DNA of 64,000 bases from contig NC_081415.1 in assembly GCF_030272615.1 (NCBI RefSeq), positions 373,901,009 to 373,965,008 on the forward strand, in the 5' to 3' direction. Numbering within the stretch: position 1 is the stretch's first letter; every line of letters begins with the position of its first letter. A program made the position numbers and the translations under genes. The notes below the pieces were generated by a model, which searched no databases, was not told the origin of the DNA, and saw only the letters and a list, made by a program, of their open reading frames with translations. Source of the DNA: Cryptomeria japonica (lineage: Eukaryota; Streptophyta; Pinopsida; Cupressales; Cupressaceae). Of the stretch, positions 12,385 through 23,744 are shown piece after piece.

Positions 12385-12748
12385 ATTGGTATTAGAGATA
12401 AGTTCCTCAGAAGGAGCCTAACAACTTGAGGAAGATCCAAGAAGGTGTCCTAATGAATTCCAAATAACTTAGACAACAACTACATGTTGCACTTGATGAT
12501 CTTGATCAGTCCAAAGCCAAAGTACGAGAATTGAAAACAAATCTCAAGGATGCTAAAAATTTCATTCAGACATTAAAGGAGCAACTGAGTAAGTCCAAGG
12601 AAAAGAGAAAGGAGCTTGTTGATTATCTTCAAGAGAAAGAAAGTCAAAGCATTGATGAAGAAGCCCTGAAGGAAAAGATAGAAGAATGTGACAAACTTGC
12701 TAGAGCTAATGCACTTCAGAAGAATGAAATGGAAGCCATTGTGATGAA
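12385..12748 (+). pseudogene. gag: Second, truncated copy of element A internal region
   Basis: Primer site (12387-12399, with a few changes) and the first 300 bp of gag, matching 6146-6506 closely, including the coiled-coil segment. The match ends at GTGATGAA (about 12748), after which the sequence becomes the minus-strand ORF of element G. The gag frame here has fewer stops than the first copy (12531-12748 is open), so it preserves the ancestral coiled-coil sequence better. Confidence 0.7.
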
Positions 12749-13142
12749 TGGATGGTAATGTCTGAATACTTTTCAATATTAGGACACTTGAAGATATCGT
12801 TGAAGAAATATTCATCCAATCTAATCAACTTCTTACTAGTGGTGTCCTTTGCACTCTTTCTAGCAGGATCAAAGTGACTTGCAACTGCCACAACAAATTT
12901 AGGATCTTGAGAAGACATGGGAAAAGTTGCAACTAAATAGATACCACTATTGATAGCACACTCCATTTATAGTATGAAGGAGGTTTCTCAATTCTCTTGA
13001 GAATATTAGTTAGGCCAACATGACCTATCTCAGTGTCCCTGATCTGGTCTTTACTTGATGAGACTGACGAAGGTGATAAGACTGGATGTGAGTCTTGCTT
13101 CTTTATCTTCATGGCCTTCTTGCTTGGAGATGCCTCTATCAT
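12749..13142 (-). pseudogene. N-terminal part of the extra ORF of element G
   Basis: Starts at ATG 13142 on the minus strand: a basic Lys-rich start, a Ser-rich stretch, then a compact region containing SGIYLVATFP and VAVASHFDP. One frameshift near 12960 separates two open pieces (13142-12933 and 12966-12749). It stops where element A begins, and the likely C-terminus resumes at 5019. Ends of this kind are common on retroelement-borne accessory ORFs, but I cannot name the family. The leader on its 5' side carries the 34-nt dyad array (13300-14680). Confidence 0.5.
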
Positions 13143-13299
13143 TTACACAATAACAACACTATAATATGAGAAAAACTATGAGTACTAGAGAAGTACAATC
13201 AACCAACCATTTTGTTCATTTTGAATTGTACAATCTCCTGAAAGAGATGCATTTGATATTACTTGGGTTTCAAAAACCCTCCTTGTATCATGATAATTA
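13143..13299. other. Short leader before the G ORF
   Basis: Non-coding on both strands; lies between the dyad array and the start codon at 13142. An A-rich run at 13298-13308 borders the first dyad. Nothing else seen. Confidence 0.3.
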
Positions 13300-14680
13300 A
13301 AAAAAAAATTGGGCCTATGAACCCAATTTACATGAGTGTGTTTGACATAATTCGGGTCTATAGGCCTGAATTACATTTTTGGGCAAAGTGTGGTTCACAG
13401 GTTTAATTTGGGTTCATAGCTTTGAATTGCACCTTTGGAAAGAATAAAAATAGGTGTAGGTCAGACTTATAGGTATGAACTATACTTATTGGGTGAAAAT
13501 CAAAACCAGGTGTAGGTTGGACTTATAAATCCATCCTACACCTTAAAAAAAGTGAATCATAGTGTAAGGCAGGTTAATAAACTTGCCATACACTTAGGAA
13601 GCGAAAAAATCAAATCCTAGTGTAAGGCGAGTCTACAAACACACCATACACTAAGGTTATGGCACAAAGAATGCAAGGTGCATGGTGGAGTCGTAGACCT
13701 TCCATGCACCAAGTAAGAATTTCGATGTATGGCGAGCCTTTGGCCCCGCCATGCACTGCTCACACAAAAAGAGTGGCAAGATGGCAAGGGAGGTGGAGTG
13801 CGGGTTAGTGAACCCAAAATCCACCAAAGGAGATAATACAAAGCACTACAGAAAAGGGAGGAACACAATAGTGCTCAGGGTCTCAGACCCACCATGCACC
13901 ATGTAACAACTTAAGGTGCATGATGGGCCTATGAACTTGCCTTGCACTGCTCAAAACACAACAATGATAAAGGGGAGGTGGAGTGTGAGTTAATGAACCT
14001 AAACTTCACCAAAGTTTTGTGTAGTTTGGGTTCACAACTCAGAATCCACCATGACTAGGGTGGCTCGAAACACTTAAAAAAAGGCTTGGTAACAATGTGA
14101 TGCCACTCGGGTCCATCAATCCAAGTAGCACCATAAATGTGGTGTTGTTTGGGGCAATGAATATGAAGGACACCACAAATAGGGTATACTACTAAACAAG
14201 TTGAAATAAAAGAAATGCAAATGCATTTGGTCATGCTATCAAAAATAAAGATGAAGAACAAGGGTTTCAAACCCGATAAGATACATTAAAGGAAGAACAA
14301 AAGGTAAGAAGAACAAATCTCACCTGAAAAATGAGGAGCAACTCTGAGAAATCCAAAATTTAGTACTCTTGTTCCCACAAACTCAAACTAGCTTGAAATG
14401 AAAAATCAAAGTCAAAATGCAAAGAAAAAGGGTTTAAAATGAAAAGAAAGACTCTTAATCAAAATACAATAGAGCATAATTAATAACTCAAAGCTCCATA
14501 AATACATGCAAATCATGTTTGTAAACTCTATTTGCACTTGCCAAGGTGCATTTCAGGTTTACAAACCCGATTTGCATCTTAGGGCAAAAAGGGGACAAAG
14601 AGGTTATAAACCCGATCGACAACTTGAATTTTGATTTGGTGTAAGTCAGTTTTATGAGCCCGATTTGCTCCTAGAATTCA
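13300..14680. repeat. Array of 34-nt imperfect palindromes (dyads)
   Basis: At least sixteen units of exactly 34 nt start at 13400, 13509, 13561, 13619, 13677, 13724, 13792, 13867, 13915, 13977, 14017, 14099, 14141, 14505, 14545 and 14638. More degenerate ones lie at 13307, 13348 and 13453. Each begins near GGTGYA or GGTGGA, ends in the complement (TRCACC or TCCACC) and has a centre like GGTTYATRAACC. Spacing between units varies (40 to 90 nt, with a gap at 14175-14504). The arms differ from unit to unit but change together. For example, GGTGTAGG pairs with CCTACACC at 13509, GGTGCATGG with CCATGCACC at 13677, and GGTGGA with TCCACC at 13792. The array lies 5' of the minus-strand ORF of element G. 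Confidence 0.8.
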
Positions 14681-15415
14681 CACTTAGTGAAAAATGAGAA
14701 AAAACTAAGTGACAATCACGCTTGTGATGACGAAGACATCTTGAAAAGCGTGCATAGAGATAAAAAGCCACAAACAGGCCAAAAATTTATGGGGTTACCT
14801 CAATTTAACCCAATGTTAAAATTGAGGATACCACATCATTAACATATTACATGCATATAACTAAAGAAGAGTAAGTATAAACACTAAATTATGAGAGTAA
14901 TGAATAATCTAATCAATGCTAAATAAACGAAGCTAACTATAGGAGGATTGCACTACCTCAAGTGGCCCTTGCTTGAGGGATGAAACTACTTATCACAAAG
15001 TAATATGTACTTAGAAAGTCATCAATCATTCACTTTATTCATCTTCAATAGTACATAATGGATAGTAGTAACTTTTCTAATAATTAGAAATCTAGGAAGA
15101 TCTAGTTTGTATCACATATGTGAAAGATCTCCCAAACTCTAGCAAAATCGAAAGTTATACATAGTGCTAGAGCCACCCCTAAATTTTGTTTCTTTGGTCT
15201 AAAACCTTGCAAATAAGATAAGTCTATTTATACCCTAAATACTTAGATTTTATCTTAGGTTTGTGTTATAATTTTGTGTTGACCTAATATAGGTCATCAC
15301 CCACCTTTAAGTTAATAACTCTATTTTTGGCCTCATCTAAAACCAACCCTTTTGTCCTAGTGACTAGCTCATCATGCATATCTAATATTTCCCAAGCCTT
15401 GACATTATTATATAA
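14681..15415. other. Unassigned non-coding stretch
   Basis: AT-rich, no coding frame, upstream (on the minus strand) of the dyad array. Short direct repeats such as GAGGATACC are present, but I see no promoter, LTR end or known element. Confidence 0.3.
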
Positions 15416-15420
15416 AGTAT
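15416..15420 (+). repeat. Target duplication of the solo LTR, left copy
   Basis: AGTAT, repeated at 16804-16808 immediately after the CA that ends the LTR. Five base pairs is the usual duplication for Ty3/gypsy and Ty1/copia integrases. Confidence 0.7.
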
Positions 15421-16803
15421 TGTAGTCACACAAATCTGTCCAGCTTGATTAAATAAATATTTGCTATTTATTTGATTAAAAATCCACTAGCCATCAGTTA
15501 ATTAAATTAATATTTAATTAATTCATCTCCAAACATTCTCCTATTAATTAAATAAATTATTCAATTTATTTTAATTAATTCATTAAATCAAATTCCAATC
15601 AATTAAATGAATAAATACTATTTATTTAATTTAATCCCCCTTTTCCTCTTTTAAATAAATTAAATTAAACATTTATTTAAATCATTATCCCCCCCACTTG
15701 CATTTTCCTACAAATGCAACTTGCACACATTTATTGGAATAAACTAATTTTATTTTAAATAAAAATCCTATTTTCCCTCACCCACCAAATCCAATTGCCA
15801 AATCTAATCCCCTTCTAGATTCTTCTAACCCTTTCCTAATTAGCCTAATCCATCCCCTAATTATTGTCACATTCATAAGCAAAATGAAGTCACTTCTCAA
15901 AGACTTCAAGTCTTTGAAAAGCATTTAATGCTTTGTGTGTTCAACAAATTATCCCCCAAAGTCTTCAAAGACCACTAATGGCTCTTACATGACCATTTAT
16001 GGCTCTTACATAACCATTTATGGTTATTTCAAACTTGTCCCCCCAAGCATTTATTGCTTTGACCATATTTATCCTTCTTGCATTTGCACAAGAGTTTATC
16101 CATTGGATAAAAGCTTTATTCTTTGAATAAAGAGTTTATTCATTCAACTAACCTTGACTTTAACTCCCAAGGTCATATCAAGCATTTAATGCTTATTCCC
16201 TCACCTCTCAACCTATCTCACATTGACACTTGTCATCCTGAGATTGGGTTGAAAGCCCTCACATGGATTTGAAATCATTCAATCCTGACCCTTGTTGATA
16301 TTGCTCAATCTCAACCATCCATTGCTCCATTTTTCCTATAAATAGAACCCATTTCTTCATAATCCAGATCCTGAAAACTTGTATGCATTTAACCTATAGG
16401 CATTTTAGAGAGCATTTAGCATAGCAAACTAAAATCTTGTTATTTTGGTTAAAATCAATCATTTCAATAGCATCTAGTATTTTAGCTTTTCATTTTACAT
16501 TTGGAGCACAAATACTCAAATCTCAATCCTCCATAAGCATCCATAGTGCAAAAAGCTGCTGAGAGCTACACTATTTTGGAACTTGGAGAGGAGAGGAATA
16601 AGGGAGAAGAAGCTAAGAGCATGCTAAGAGGCATTTGGAGATGCCTTATTATCTTTGTTTCATTTGTTAGATATATTAGCATGATTTTAGTATCTCTTTT
16701 GATATGCTTGTTTAGATTAGTTTTTGATTGACTAACACTAACGATTTTCTTGTGTCTTGTGTTGTTTGTCATTTGCTAACCTTGTCCATTTAGTAGAGCA
16801 TCA
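15421..16803 (+). mobile_element. Solo LTR, Tat-type Ty3/gypsy
   Basis: 1383 bp, TGTAGTCAC...GAGCATCA, flanked by AGTAT on both sides. It shares with the B LTR an AT-rich start made of TTAATTAAA blocks, a CTTCTAGA-TCTTCTAA segment, GTCACAT-CATAAGCAAA, TTGACACTTGTCA, TTGA/CTCAACCATCCATTG and a TATA box. No primer site follows and no polypurine tract precedes it, so the internal part was lost by LTR-LTR recombination. The U3 is full of short palindromes (for example 15898-15916 and 15918-15934). ORFs at 15935 and 16546 are not genes. Confidence 0.75.
16336..16344 (+). promoter_or_regulatory. TATA box of the solo LTR
   Basis: CTATAAATA, in the same context (CCATCCATTGC...CTATAAATAGA) as the TATA boxes of both B LTRs. 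Transcription would start about 30 bp downstream. Confidence 0.65.
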
Positions 16804-16808
16804 AGTAT
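16804..16808 (+). repeat. Target duplication of the solo LTR, right copy
   Basis: AGTAT, matching 15416-15420. Confidence 0.7.
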
Positions 16809-19430
16809 AAATCAATGGTTGTCACTTTATCGCAAGATCTAGATCTATCTGAGTCACCTTGATGTGCTAGTCATCAATCTTTGTACATTGGGACCTGAGT
16901 CATTGGTCAACAAGGCAAAAGTGTTCATCTTTGATTGGAATGCAAGAGCATTGTATCAGAAAGATTTGAGTGAATATTATTTATGCTTCTGCATTGAAGT
17001 GACATGTGGAAGGTTAGCCCATCCAAGTAAGCAAAGGATCAAGCTTAGGGTAAGAGTGCATGGGCAATGGTGTGGGCCCCAACATGACTTGTTTTGTTGC
17101 CCTATCATAAAAAATAGATTCTAGATAAAAAAGCACATAGTAAGGTGCCAAATATGATTGGTCTACATCACATTCAAGTGTGTCAAATTATTTTTGAATT
17201 TGATGAATTCACTCTAATAATTTTTCCTTGTTCCAAACACAACAACTATCAACATTTGATGTTAAGAACGACTACCTTCTGGTTGATTGATCGAAGTATC
17301 ACACAATAATGGGAATTTGATGGAATTAGATCAATTTTTTTCCCATTTATCATAATTAATACATGATTGTGACCATTTATCCAAGCACAATTTGTTGCAA
17401 TCAATATTTTCATATGAATTGAGCTCTCTACAACAAAAATTAAAGAAGTAGGATTTACGATCACAAAACATCTGTAAGTGCAAAAGTGATAATGTAATGT
17501 TGGGAAATAGGGTTCACAAGTTTATGCATGCAAACTAGGAATTAAAAACTATCTCCAATTATTACATTTAGAAGGAGAATGGAGCCACTTGATTCAATCT
17601 CAAATTTGATTGAATAAGAATGAGTACAAGGTGAATTCAATACTCCTTGAATTGACTAGAAAATGAGCTATGGAAATATGTAAATTGAATGCAATATCTA
17701 GGGATAAAGATATGGAATTGAAAATTATCAACATGTATAGAGAGTCTTGAATCATATATGGAGACACAAATACAGATCTAGAAATAGGAAGCAAAGAAGA
17801 ATCCGTGTCTAAAATTTGTACTCAAAAATGCTAGACAATGATGCTTAGGGTGACCTTGTCGTCAAAATGTAAGATGCAAATAATAGATATAATTTTGAGA
17901 TTGGGATGTTGTTATGAGTGTTTCCATGAAGTTTCATAAAAAAAGTGTCAAACAATGGTGTATTGGGTGACCTTTTCCTCTGATTTTTACCTCTGCAAAA
18001 GTTGGTTTTGTACACCTTTGTCTTCTTTTCCCAAATTTGTTATTATTATCTTATAAATTTTTCATGCACACACAATATAAGGAAAATCATGTTTGTTGTC
18101 AAAAAGGATTGCACCCGTGAAGCTAAGTATGAAACTCAACAATCCTGTGAAATATGGGAATACTTTTAGGTTGTGGGAACCTATATTGAAAGTAGACCTC
18201 TAGATTATAGGCTGGCTTCCTATATGATGAACTTCCTGCAAATGAATTTGTGATGGGAAAATGGATATAAGGATGTGTGAATTGAAAAACTATCCTAGGA
18301 GGTGATGAACCAAATGCTCTATTTGAGATCTGCAACCTGTTTAACTCACAAAAAAACTTCTACAAATAACCAGAGGGTATTTCAGAACTCAATTAAACAT
18401 GTGATGCATAAATATTTCCTAGAAGTTGATTTTAACACTTGCTTGAAGGAAAACAATAGGTTTTCACAACTACAAGCTATAAAAAATAACTAACACAACC
18501 TAAAACCTGCAATCACCATGTATCTCCTTAAACTGAATGCTGATTAAATGAGACAAATTTGAGGATATAAATCATAAAAAATCATCAGATCATTCATTCA
18601 TCAAATAACACAAAAAGTATTAAGAAGGAATTTGCTATTTTATTGAAAATTGAAAGAGTGTTGCTGTTAGAAACTCAAAAAATTGAGTTACAAAAAATCT
18701 CTCTGTGCCAAGAGAAAAAAGATAAAAATCAAGAACTAAGGACAAGGACAAACCCCTTTTTTCTTATAATACCATAAAGGCATGCAAAAATGAGCTCAAA
18801 AAGCGAAAGTCACAACTAACTAAAGGTGAGAAAAAGCAAAAGAATGCTTCTCCTGAGAAAAAATAAAAAACCCTAAAAAATAGGAAGCAAAAATGGAGTA
18901 TTTCATGCATTCATGCTTTGAAAGTCTGTCTGATTGTCCACTTGACTCAAGTGGACTCAAAAATAGGTCCTTAATTGATTAAAATCAAAAGAAAAACCCT
19001 TATTACACGCGTGCCTAAAAATATCTCAAAAACTCCTCCTTTTTGCAACATTACTTTTTTATTGTTTTGCCTTTTTTGAAATAATTTTAATTTATCCTTA
19101 TTTACAACAATTAATAAAATTATTTAAATAAAGCTATATTAAGTTACTTCAAAAAGAGAATTAATATAACTTTATTAAAAAACAAATAATACAATTGCTT
19201 TTGAATAAAGCTACATTGAAGGCAAAACAATAAAATAAAGAAATAAAGCATTCTTTTAAAATCTTTATTCTTATTAAACCCCCTTTATTTTAGCTCGAGG
19301 ATTCTATACATGGCACAAGTCAATGAATTCAAAGTCATGACCCCGACTAAGAATAACACGAGTTGAATAAAATAGAAAGCCCACCATTAATTCAAATTAG
19401 GGCATGTACAAAGAGAAGCAAAAACCCTAA
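16809..19430. other. Unassigned non-coding region
   Basis: About 2.6 kb, AT-rich, with only short chance ORFs (for example 16864, 17249, 18302). It continues the sequence broken by the solo LTR. No LTR ends, primer sites, repeats or coding similarity that I can support. Confidence 0.3.
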
Positions 19431-19439
19431 AAAAATGCG

Positions 19440-19890
19440 CTCATTTTATTTTTGTCTTCTTGGATAAGACTCTTTGCTACAACTAACATGCGTGTACTCT
19501 AAGTTCAAACTAGAGCTAGAGCTTTCTTTGTATGAACTGGGACTTCTGTGTATGGTAGGTTGCCTTACATTTTTCTCTTTTATGCCATTATCTATTTGGA
19601 AGGAGGAAACACTACATAAGTTTTTCTTTTTTGGCATGCTTCTATTTTTGGGTTTTTAATTTGAAACTCTTTCATGTTATGCATGATCTGTGCGAACTCA
19701 GGTTGTATTAATCTATATTTTGTATTCACCATGCTTTCATGAAGAGAAACAAAAATCCCTAATATGGTTTGCAATTTGATGTATGCACTATCCACATTCA
19801 TTTTAATATCATTGTGCTCTATAGCTGTATGACTTGTGTGGCTACCTTGAACTGCATCACTATCCTAAAATTCACATATGCTGTGTGAGC
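19440..19890 (-). pseudogene. Trace of a minus-strand gag-like ORF
   Basis: On the minus strand, a TGGTATCAG primer-site-like word at 19904-19912 is followed by an open frame from about 19872 to 19592 (a helical segment with HNMKEFQIKN) and a Ser-rich piece (19637-19446). The order of primer site then short gag suggests the 5' end of a copia-like element whose LTR, to the right, is broken by element D at 20040. Protein family not recognised; may be coincidental. Confidence 0.25.
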
Positions 19891-20039
19891 TGCACTCTAC
19901 GACTGATACCAGGTTCTCATACCATGACTATCTTCTTGATATGATGTAACCTTCTTACTCCTTTGTCACTTCACATGGTTATGATAATGCTTCTAAAGTT
20001 GTAATATAAGCTTATGAAGTTATCAATTGACCTCTTATA

Positions 20040-21103
20040 TGTTAGGTCCTGGAGACAACTGAGAGGGGGGGGGGGGGTGAATCAATTGTCTAATAAATTC
20101 AAACCAAAAACCAATTAACCAACTTAATGCTTAAAATCGGTAAACCAGTTAAGTGTACCGGTAGACAGTGTTATCAGTAAATTGCTATACCGGTAAAGAT
20201 TAATGCATGAAACATAAACATAAAGTCATCCACAACACATAACACCAATATTTGTATGTGGAAACCCTGTAAGGGGAAAAACCATGGTGGGAAACCTTAC
20301 CCACAATCAGATGATACTACTGTAGATAGTAAGTGTACATAAATGGGGTCTGCACATGCAGAAAGGCCAACAGCCCAGAGCTCACTGCTCAATCACAAAA
20401 TGGGAGTCACACTGACTACAGTTGGATGGTTAAATCCAATAAGAATGTATTGCACAAAATAGCATCTTCATATGCTGGATTTAGTACCGGTGTAATGTTG
20501 ATATGCTTCTACAAAAACCTAACTTCACCTTCAAATGATGTCTTCATGTATACCTCTGCTTGATCTCGCATATACCTTTACTCAATTCTTTTTTGCATTC
20601 CACATTTGATGTTACAAATAAGATCTTACATTTATACCATACGCTAAGACCGATTTTAGTAGGTCGGCTCTACAAGATATTACAATAAAATATTTTTCAT
20701 ACAATATAATATTCGATGCAATAACTGATTAAACATGTCGGCTAAATGCATTTACATCAATAATAAATCATCTCCATAGTGTGCCATGCTGATCTGGAAA
20801 AGATAAACCTGTCGGTGTAACCTTAGATAACCCTGGACCTATTTGCTGGTAAAAGCAAATATGCAAATATGAATATACCAATGATTAATTCTTCAAAACA
20901 AAGTGTCCACATGATGTCTTCAACATTACCAAGTGTCTTCCATATCATTCCAGGTGCCGGTGAACATTATATCCTACTGGTGAACCATATACCAGTAACT
21001 GTTGAACAATTTACTTGCTTGCCAGTGAATGTTGCTAGATCTCCAAAGTGCTTGTTTTCAGTACGTGTTGACATCAATGAAAAACCATACCAAAATACCA
21101 ACA
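20040..21103 (-). repeat. Element D 3' LTR
   Basis: 1064 bp. On the plus strand it starts TGTTAGGTCC and ends ATACCAACA. It contains, on the minus strand, the CCACCATGGTTTTTCCCC...GGGTTTCCACATAC motif seen also in the A LTRs. ORFs inside it (20333, 20869) are not genes. Confidence 0.85.
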
Positions 21104-21117
21104 ATCTCCCCCTTTGG
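21104..21117 (-). other. Element D polypurine tract
   Basis: Reads CCAAAGGGGGAGAT on the minus strand, directly before the TG of the 3' LTR. Confidence 0.8.
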
Positions 21118-21438
21118 AATTGATGACAACACAAGATGGAAAAACCATCAAAGTGCCAAAACAGAAATGCCAAATACCAAAAACCAACAATCTCCATTTC
21201 TCCCCCTACGAGCAACATGTGTTTATCCAAAGATTTATTTTCAATACCAATCTCTCCTCAAAAGATAATGTGTTTTTCCATAGATATCTCTCCCCCTTTG
21301 ACATCAAATGCCAAAGCTACAAAATTCAAGTTCATACAAAATACCAACTACTCCCCCTGAGAAGTAGCTTCCTCATCAAATACCGAAATAAAAGATTTGT
21401 CTTTTTAATTCTACCGGTTGATGACAATCATCAACTGT

Positions 21439-22266
21439 CTAAGTCTCTACCAGTGGTGGTATGAATCCAAGCTGATCTCTGAGCTATTCAAAAGTCTCCT
21501 TAGGCAAAGGTTTTGTGAAAATATCTGCAAGTTGTTCTTTAGTATTCACATAAACCAGTTTTATCTCCTTTTCTTCAACTTTTTCCCTTAGAAAATTCAG
21601 CTTGATAGAAACATGTTTTGTTTTAGAATGTAATATCGGATTCTTAGATATATCAATTTCTACAGTGTTATCACAGTATATAGTAATGGGTTCCTTGCAT
21701 TTTACCTTTATGTCTTTCAACATTAGCTTAAGCCATAATACCTATGTATAGTTAGTTGCTACTGCAACATATTCTGATTCTGTTGTTGATAAAGATGTAC
21801 AACTTTGTTTCTTACTCAACCAAGAAACTAATCTCTTTCCAAGAAAGAATGCTCCTCCAGTGGTGCTCTTTCTATCATCTACATCTCCTGCCCAATTTGC
21901 ATCTGTGTATGCACATAGGTCAAAATTTTCATCTTTAGGATACCATAATCCAAGATTTGCTGTGCCTTGTAAGTACCGAAAAATCCTTTTTACTGCTGAT
22001 TCATAATTTTCCCTAGGATTACTTTGAAATCTAGAAATAATACATATTGCATTCATAATTTCAGGCTTGGTTTGTGTCAAATACAGTAAACCTCCTTTCA
22101 TAGATTTGTATCTAGTTGGATTAACAGGTGTAGATTCATCCCTTTGAGATAATTTGTGATTTGTAATCATAGGTGTGCTTACCAGTTTAGAGTTTTCCAT
22201 CCCAAATTTCTTTAGTAATTCTTTCAAGTACTTGGATTGACTTAGAAATATACCTTTGTCAGTATG
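21439..22266 (-). pseudogene. pol: Element D RNase H and end of polyprotein
   Basis: C-terminal part of the copia polyprotein, open from 22227 to 21742 and from 21723 to 21484. RNase H is recognisable from TDANWAGD (first catalytic Asp), the TGG-FFLG segment and STTESEY (catalytic Glu). The usual ending follows: SKTKHVSIK and ADIFTKPLP. The reading frame ends at a stop at 21439-21441, after LRDQLG. In-frame stops at 21739 and 21481 and one near 22271 break it. The nuclease would degrade RNA in RNA-DNA hybrids during reverse transcription. Confidence 0.85.
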
Positions 22267-22272
22267 AGAAAT

Positions 22273-23195
22273 CTACAAACCTAAAAAGAATTTTATTTCT
22301 CCAATCATAGACATTTCAAATTCTTGCTGCATTTTAATAGAAAATTCCTTACATAATCCATCTTCTCCTCCAAAGATTATATCATCAACAAATAATTCAA
22401 TAATCAAGATGTGATTATTAGTTATTTTGTAATATAAATTGCTATCTACATTTCCTTTAGTAAAACCAGTCTTTAAAAGATACTTATCCAACCTTGCATA
22501 CCAAGCTCTTGGGGCTTGTTTAAATCCATACAGAGCTTTTCTTAACTTGCAAACCATATCATTGTCATCTGTCAAAGAAAATCCATTAGGTTGTTCAATA
22601 TATACTTCTTCTTCAAGATCTATATTCAAAAATGCGCATTTAATATCCATTTGATAAACTTTGTAGTCCTTGTGAGCTCCAAAAGTCAAGAATAATCTAA
22701 TTGCCTCAATTTTGGCTACCGGTGCAAAGGTTTCATGTAATCAACTCCTTCTTTCTGAGAATATCCCTTACACACTAGTCTTGCTTTATTTCTAACAACC
22801 TTACCATCTTCATTAAGTTTGTTTCTAAATACCCATTTGGTTCCAATTACATTTTTATCTTTAGGCTGGGGAACTAATGTCCAAGTATTATTTTTCTCAA
22901 TTTGTCCTAATTCTTCTTCCATAACTTTAATCCAAAATTTATCTTTACATGCCTCATTGATAGATGATGGTTCAATTTGAGAAATAAGACATACCTCTTC
23001 ATTTGCCAATCTTCCTCTTGTCATAACTCCTTTAAATTTGTTTCCAATTATCTGATCTTCAGAATGATTCAATCTTACATACCCAGGTGTCTTAGTTTGC
23101 TGTTGTTCTTCAATTACTGTGGAATCCTCTGATGATACCGGGGTAACTGGATCTTCATTCTGTACCAGTGGATTCAGTATAGGTTCATTTGTCAC
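22273..23195 (-). pseudogene. pol: Element D reverse transcriptase
   Basis: Two pieces, 23195-22716 and 22689-22273. The first has the copia RT start (NNTWTLVPQP, GTKWVFRNKL, RNKARLV-KGYSQKEGVDY). The second has QMDIKCAFLNIDLEEEVYIEQP, ALYGFKQAPRAWY and the catalytic box FVDDIIFGG, where two of the three catalytic aspartates sit; the third is in MDIKCAF. A frameshift and stops between 22716 and 22689 remove a short stretch around the conserved -YAPVA- region. So the catalytic residues survive but the protein cannot be made intact. Confidence 0.88.
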
Positions 23196-23199
23196 AATT

Positions 23200-23744
23200 T
23201 CTATTGCCAGTTCAGAGTCTATATACCTTGAAGTTCCTCTGAGTTGTTCATCAATCTTTACATTTGTACTCTCAACAATTTTCTACAATCTTTTATTAAA
23301 ACATCTATATGTCTTGCTCTTAGATGAATAACCAAGAAATATTCCTTCATAACTTCTAGGATCAAATTTTCCAATATACTCATCTCTTCTAATATAACAT
23401 TTACTTCAAAAAATTCTAAAATACTTAAGAGTAGGAGTATTACCAAACCATAGTTCATGAGGGGTCTTACCAGTTTCACCTTTGATGTGAACTTTTTTGA
23501 ATGTATAGATAGCAGTGCTAACTGCCTCTCTCCAATACACATGTGGTAGATTTGCTTCTAATAACATACTTCTTGCTACATCCAAGATAGTTCTGTTTTT
23601 CCTTTCAACAACTCCATTCTGCTGTGGTGTCCGAGGTGCAGATAAATGTCTTTTGATTCCATTCACTTCACATAATATATTAAAGTCATTAGATGTGAAT
23701 TCTCCTCCTTGATCTAATCTTAAACATTTGATTTTCTTACCGAT
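23200..23744 (-). pseudogene. pol: Element D integrase core, C-terminal half
   Basis: Continues from the frame ending at 23745. The second catalytic Asp is in LRLDQGGEF (about 23700-23730) and the catalytic Glu is in PQQNGVVERKNR (23590-23630), followed by MLLEANLP and the WREAV and GKTPHELW segments typical of copia integrase. A stop near 23742 and a frameshift near 23405 disrupt it. Confidence 0.85.

Larger units (their letters stand above)
5020..12748 (+). mobile_element. Element A: non-autonomous copia-like element, tandem LTR form
   Basis: Order: LTR (5020-6145), internal region (6146-11258), LTR (11259-12384), then the first 360 bp of a second internal region (12385-12748) that stops abruptly. 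The primer site TGGTATCAGAGCT is complementary to initiator tRNA-Met, as in copia elements, and a polypurine tract AAAGGGGGAGA precedes the second LTR. The internal region holds gag-like and unknown ORFs but no protease, integrase or reverse transcriptase, so movement would need enzymes from elsewhere. The LTRs differ at roughly one base in ten over the part compared by eye, so the insertion is old. It sits inside the ORF of element G. Confidence 0.8.

Noticed and set aside
13617-13868. Minus-strand 83-codon Cys/Leu-rich ORF
   Set aside because: It lies inside the dyad array, so its composition follows from the palindromes.
15421-16803. 3' LTR of a plus-strand element containing the G ORF in antisense
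   Set aside because: It has its own perfect 5-bp target duplication and no polypurine tract before it, so it is an independent solo LTR.
21029-21464. Overlapping plus-strand ORFs at the D 3' LTR edge
   Set aside because: They are on the opposite strand to the D polyprotein and cross the LTR boundary and polypurine tract; no similarity.
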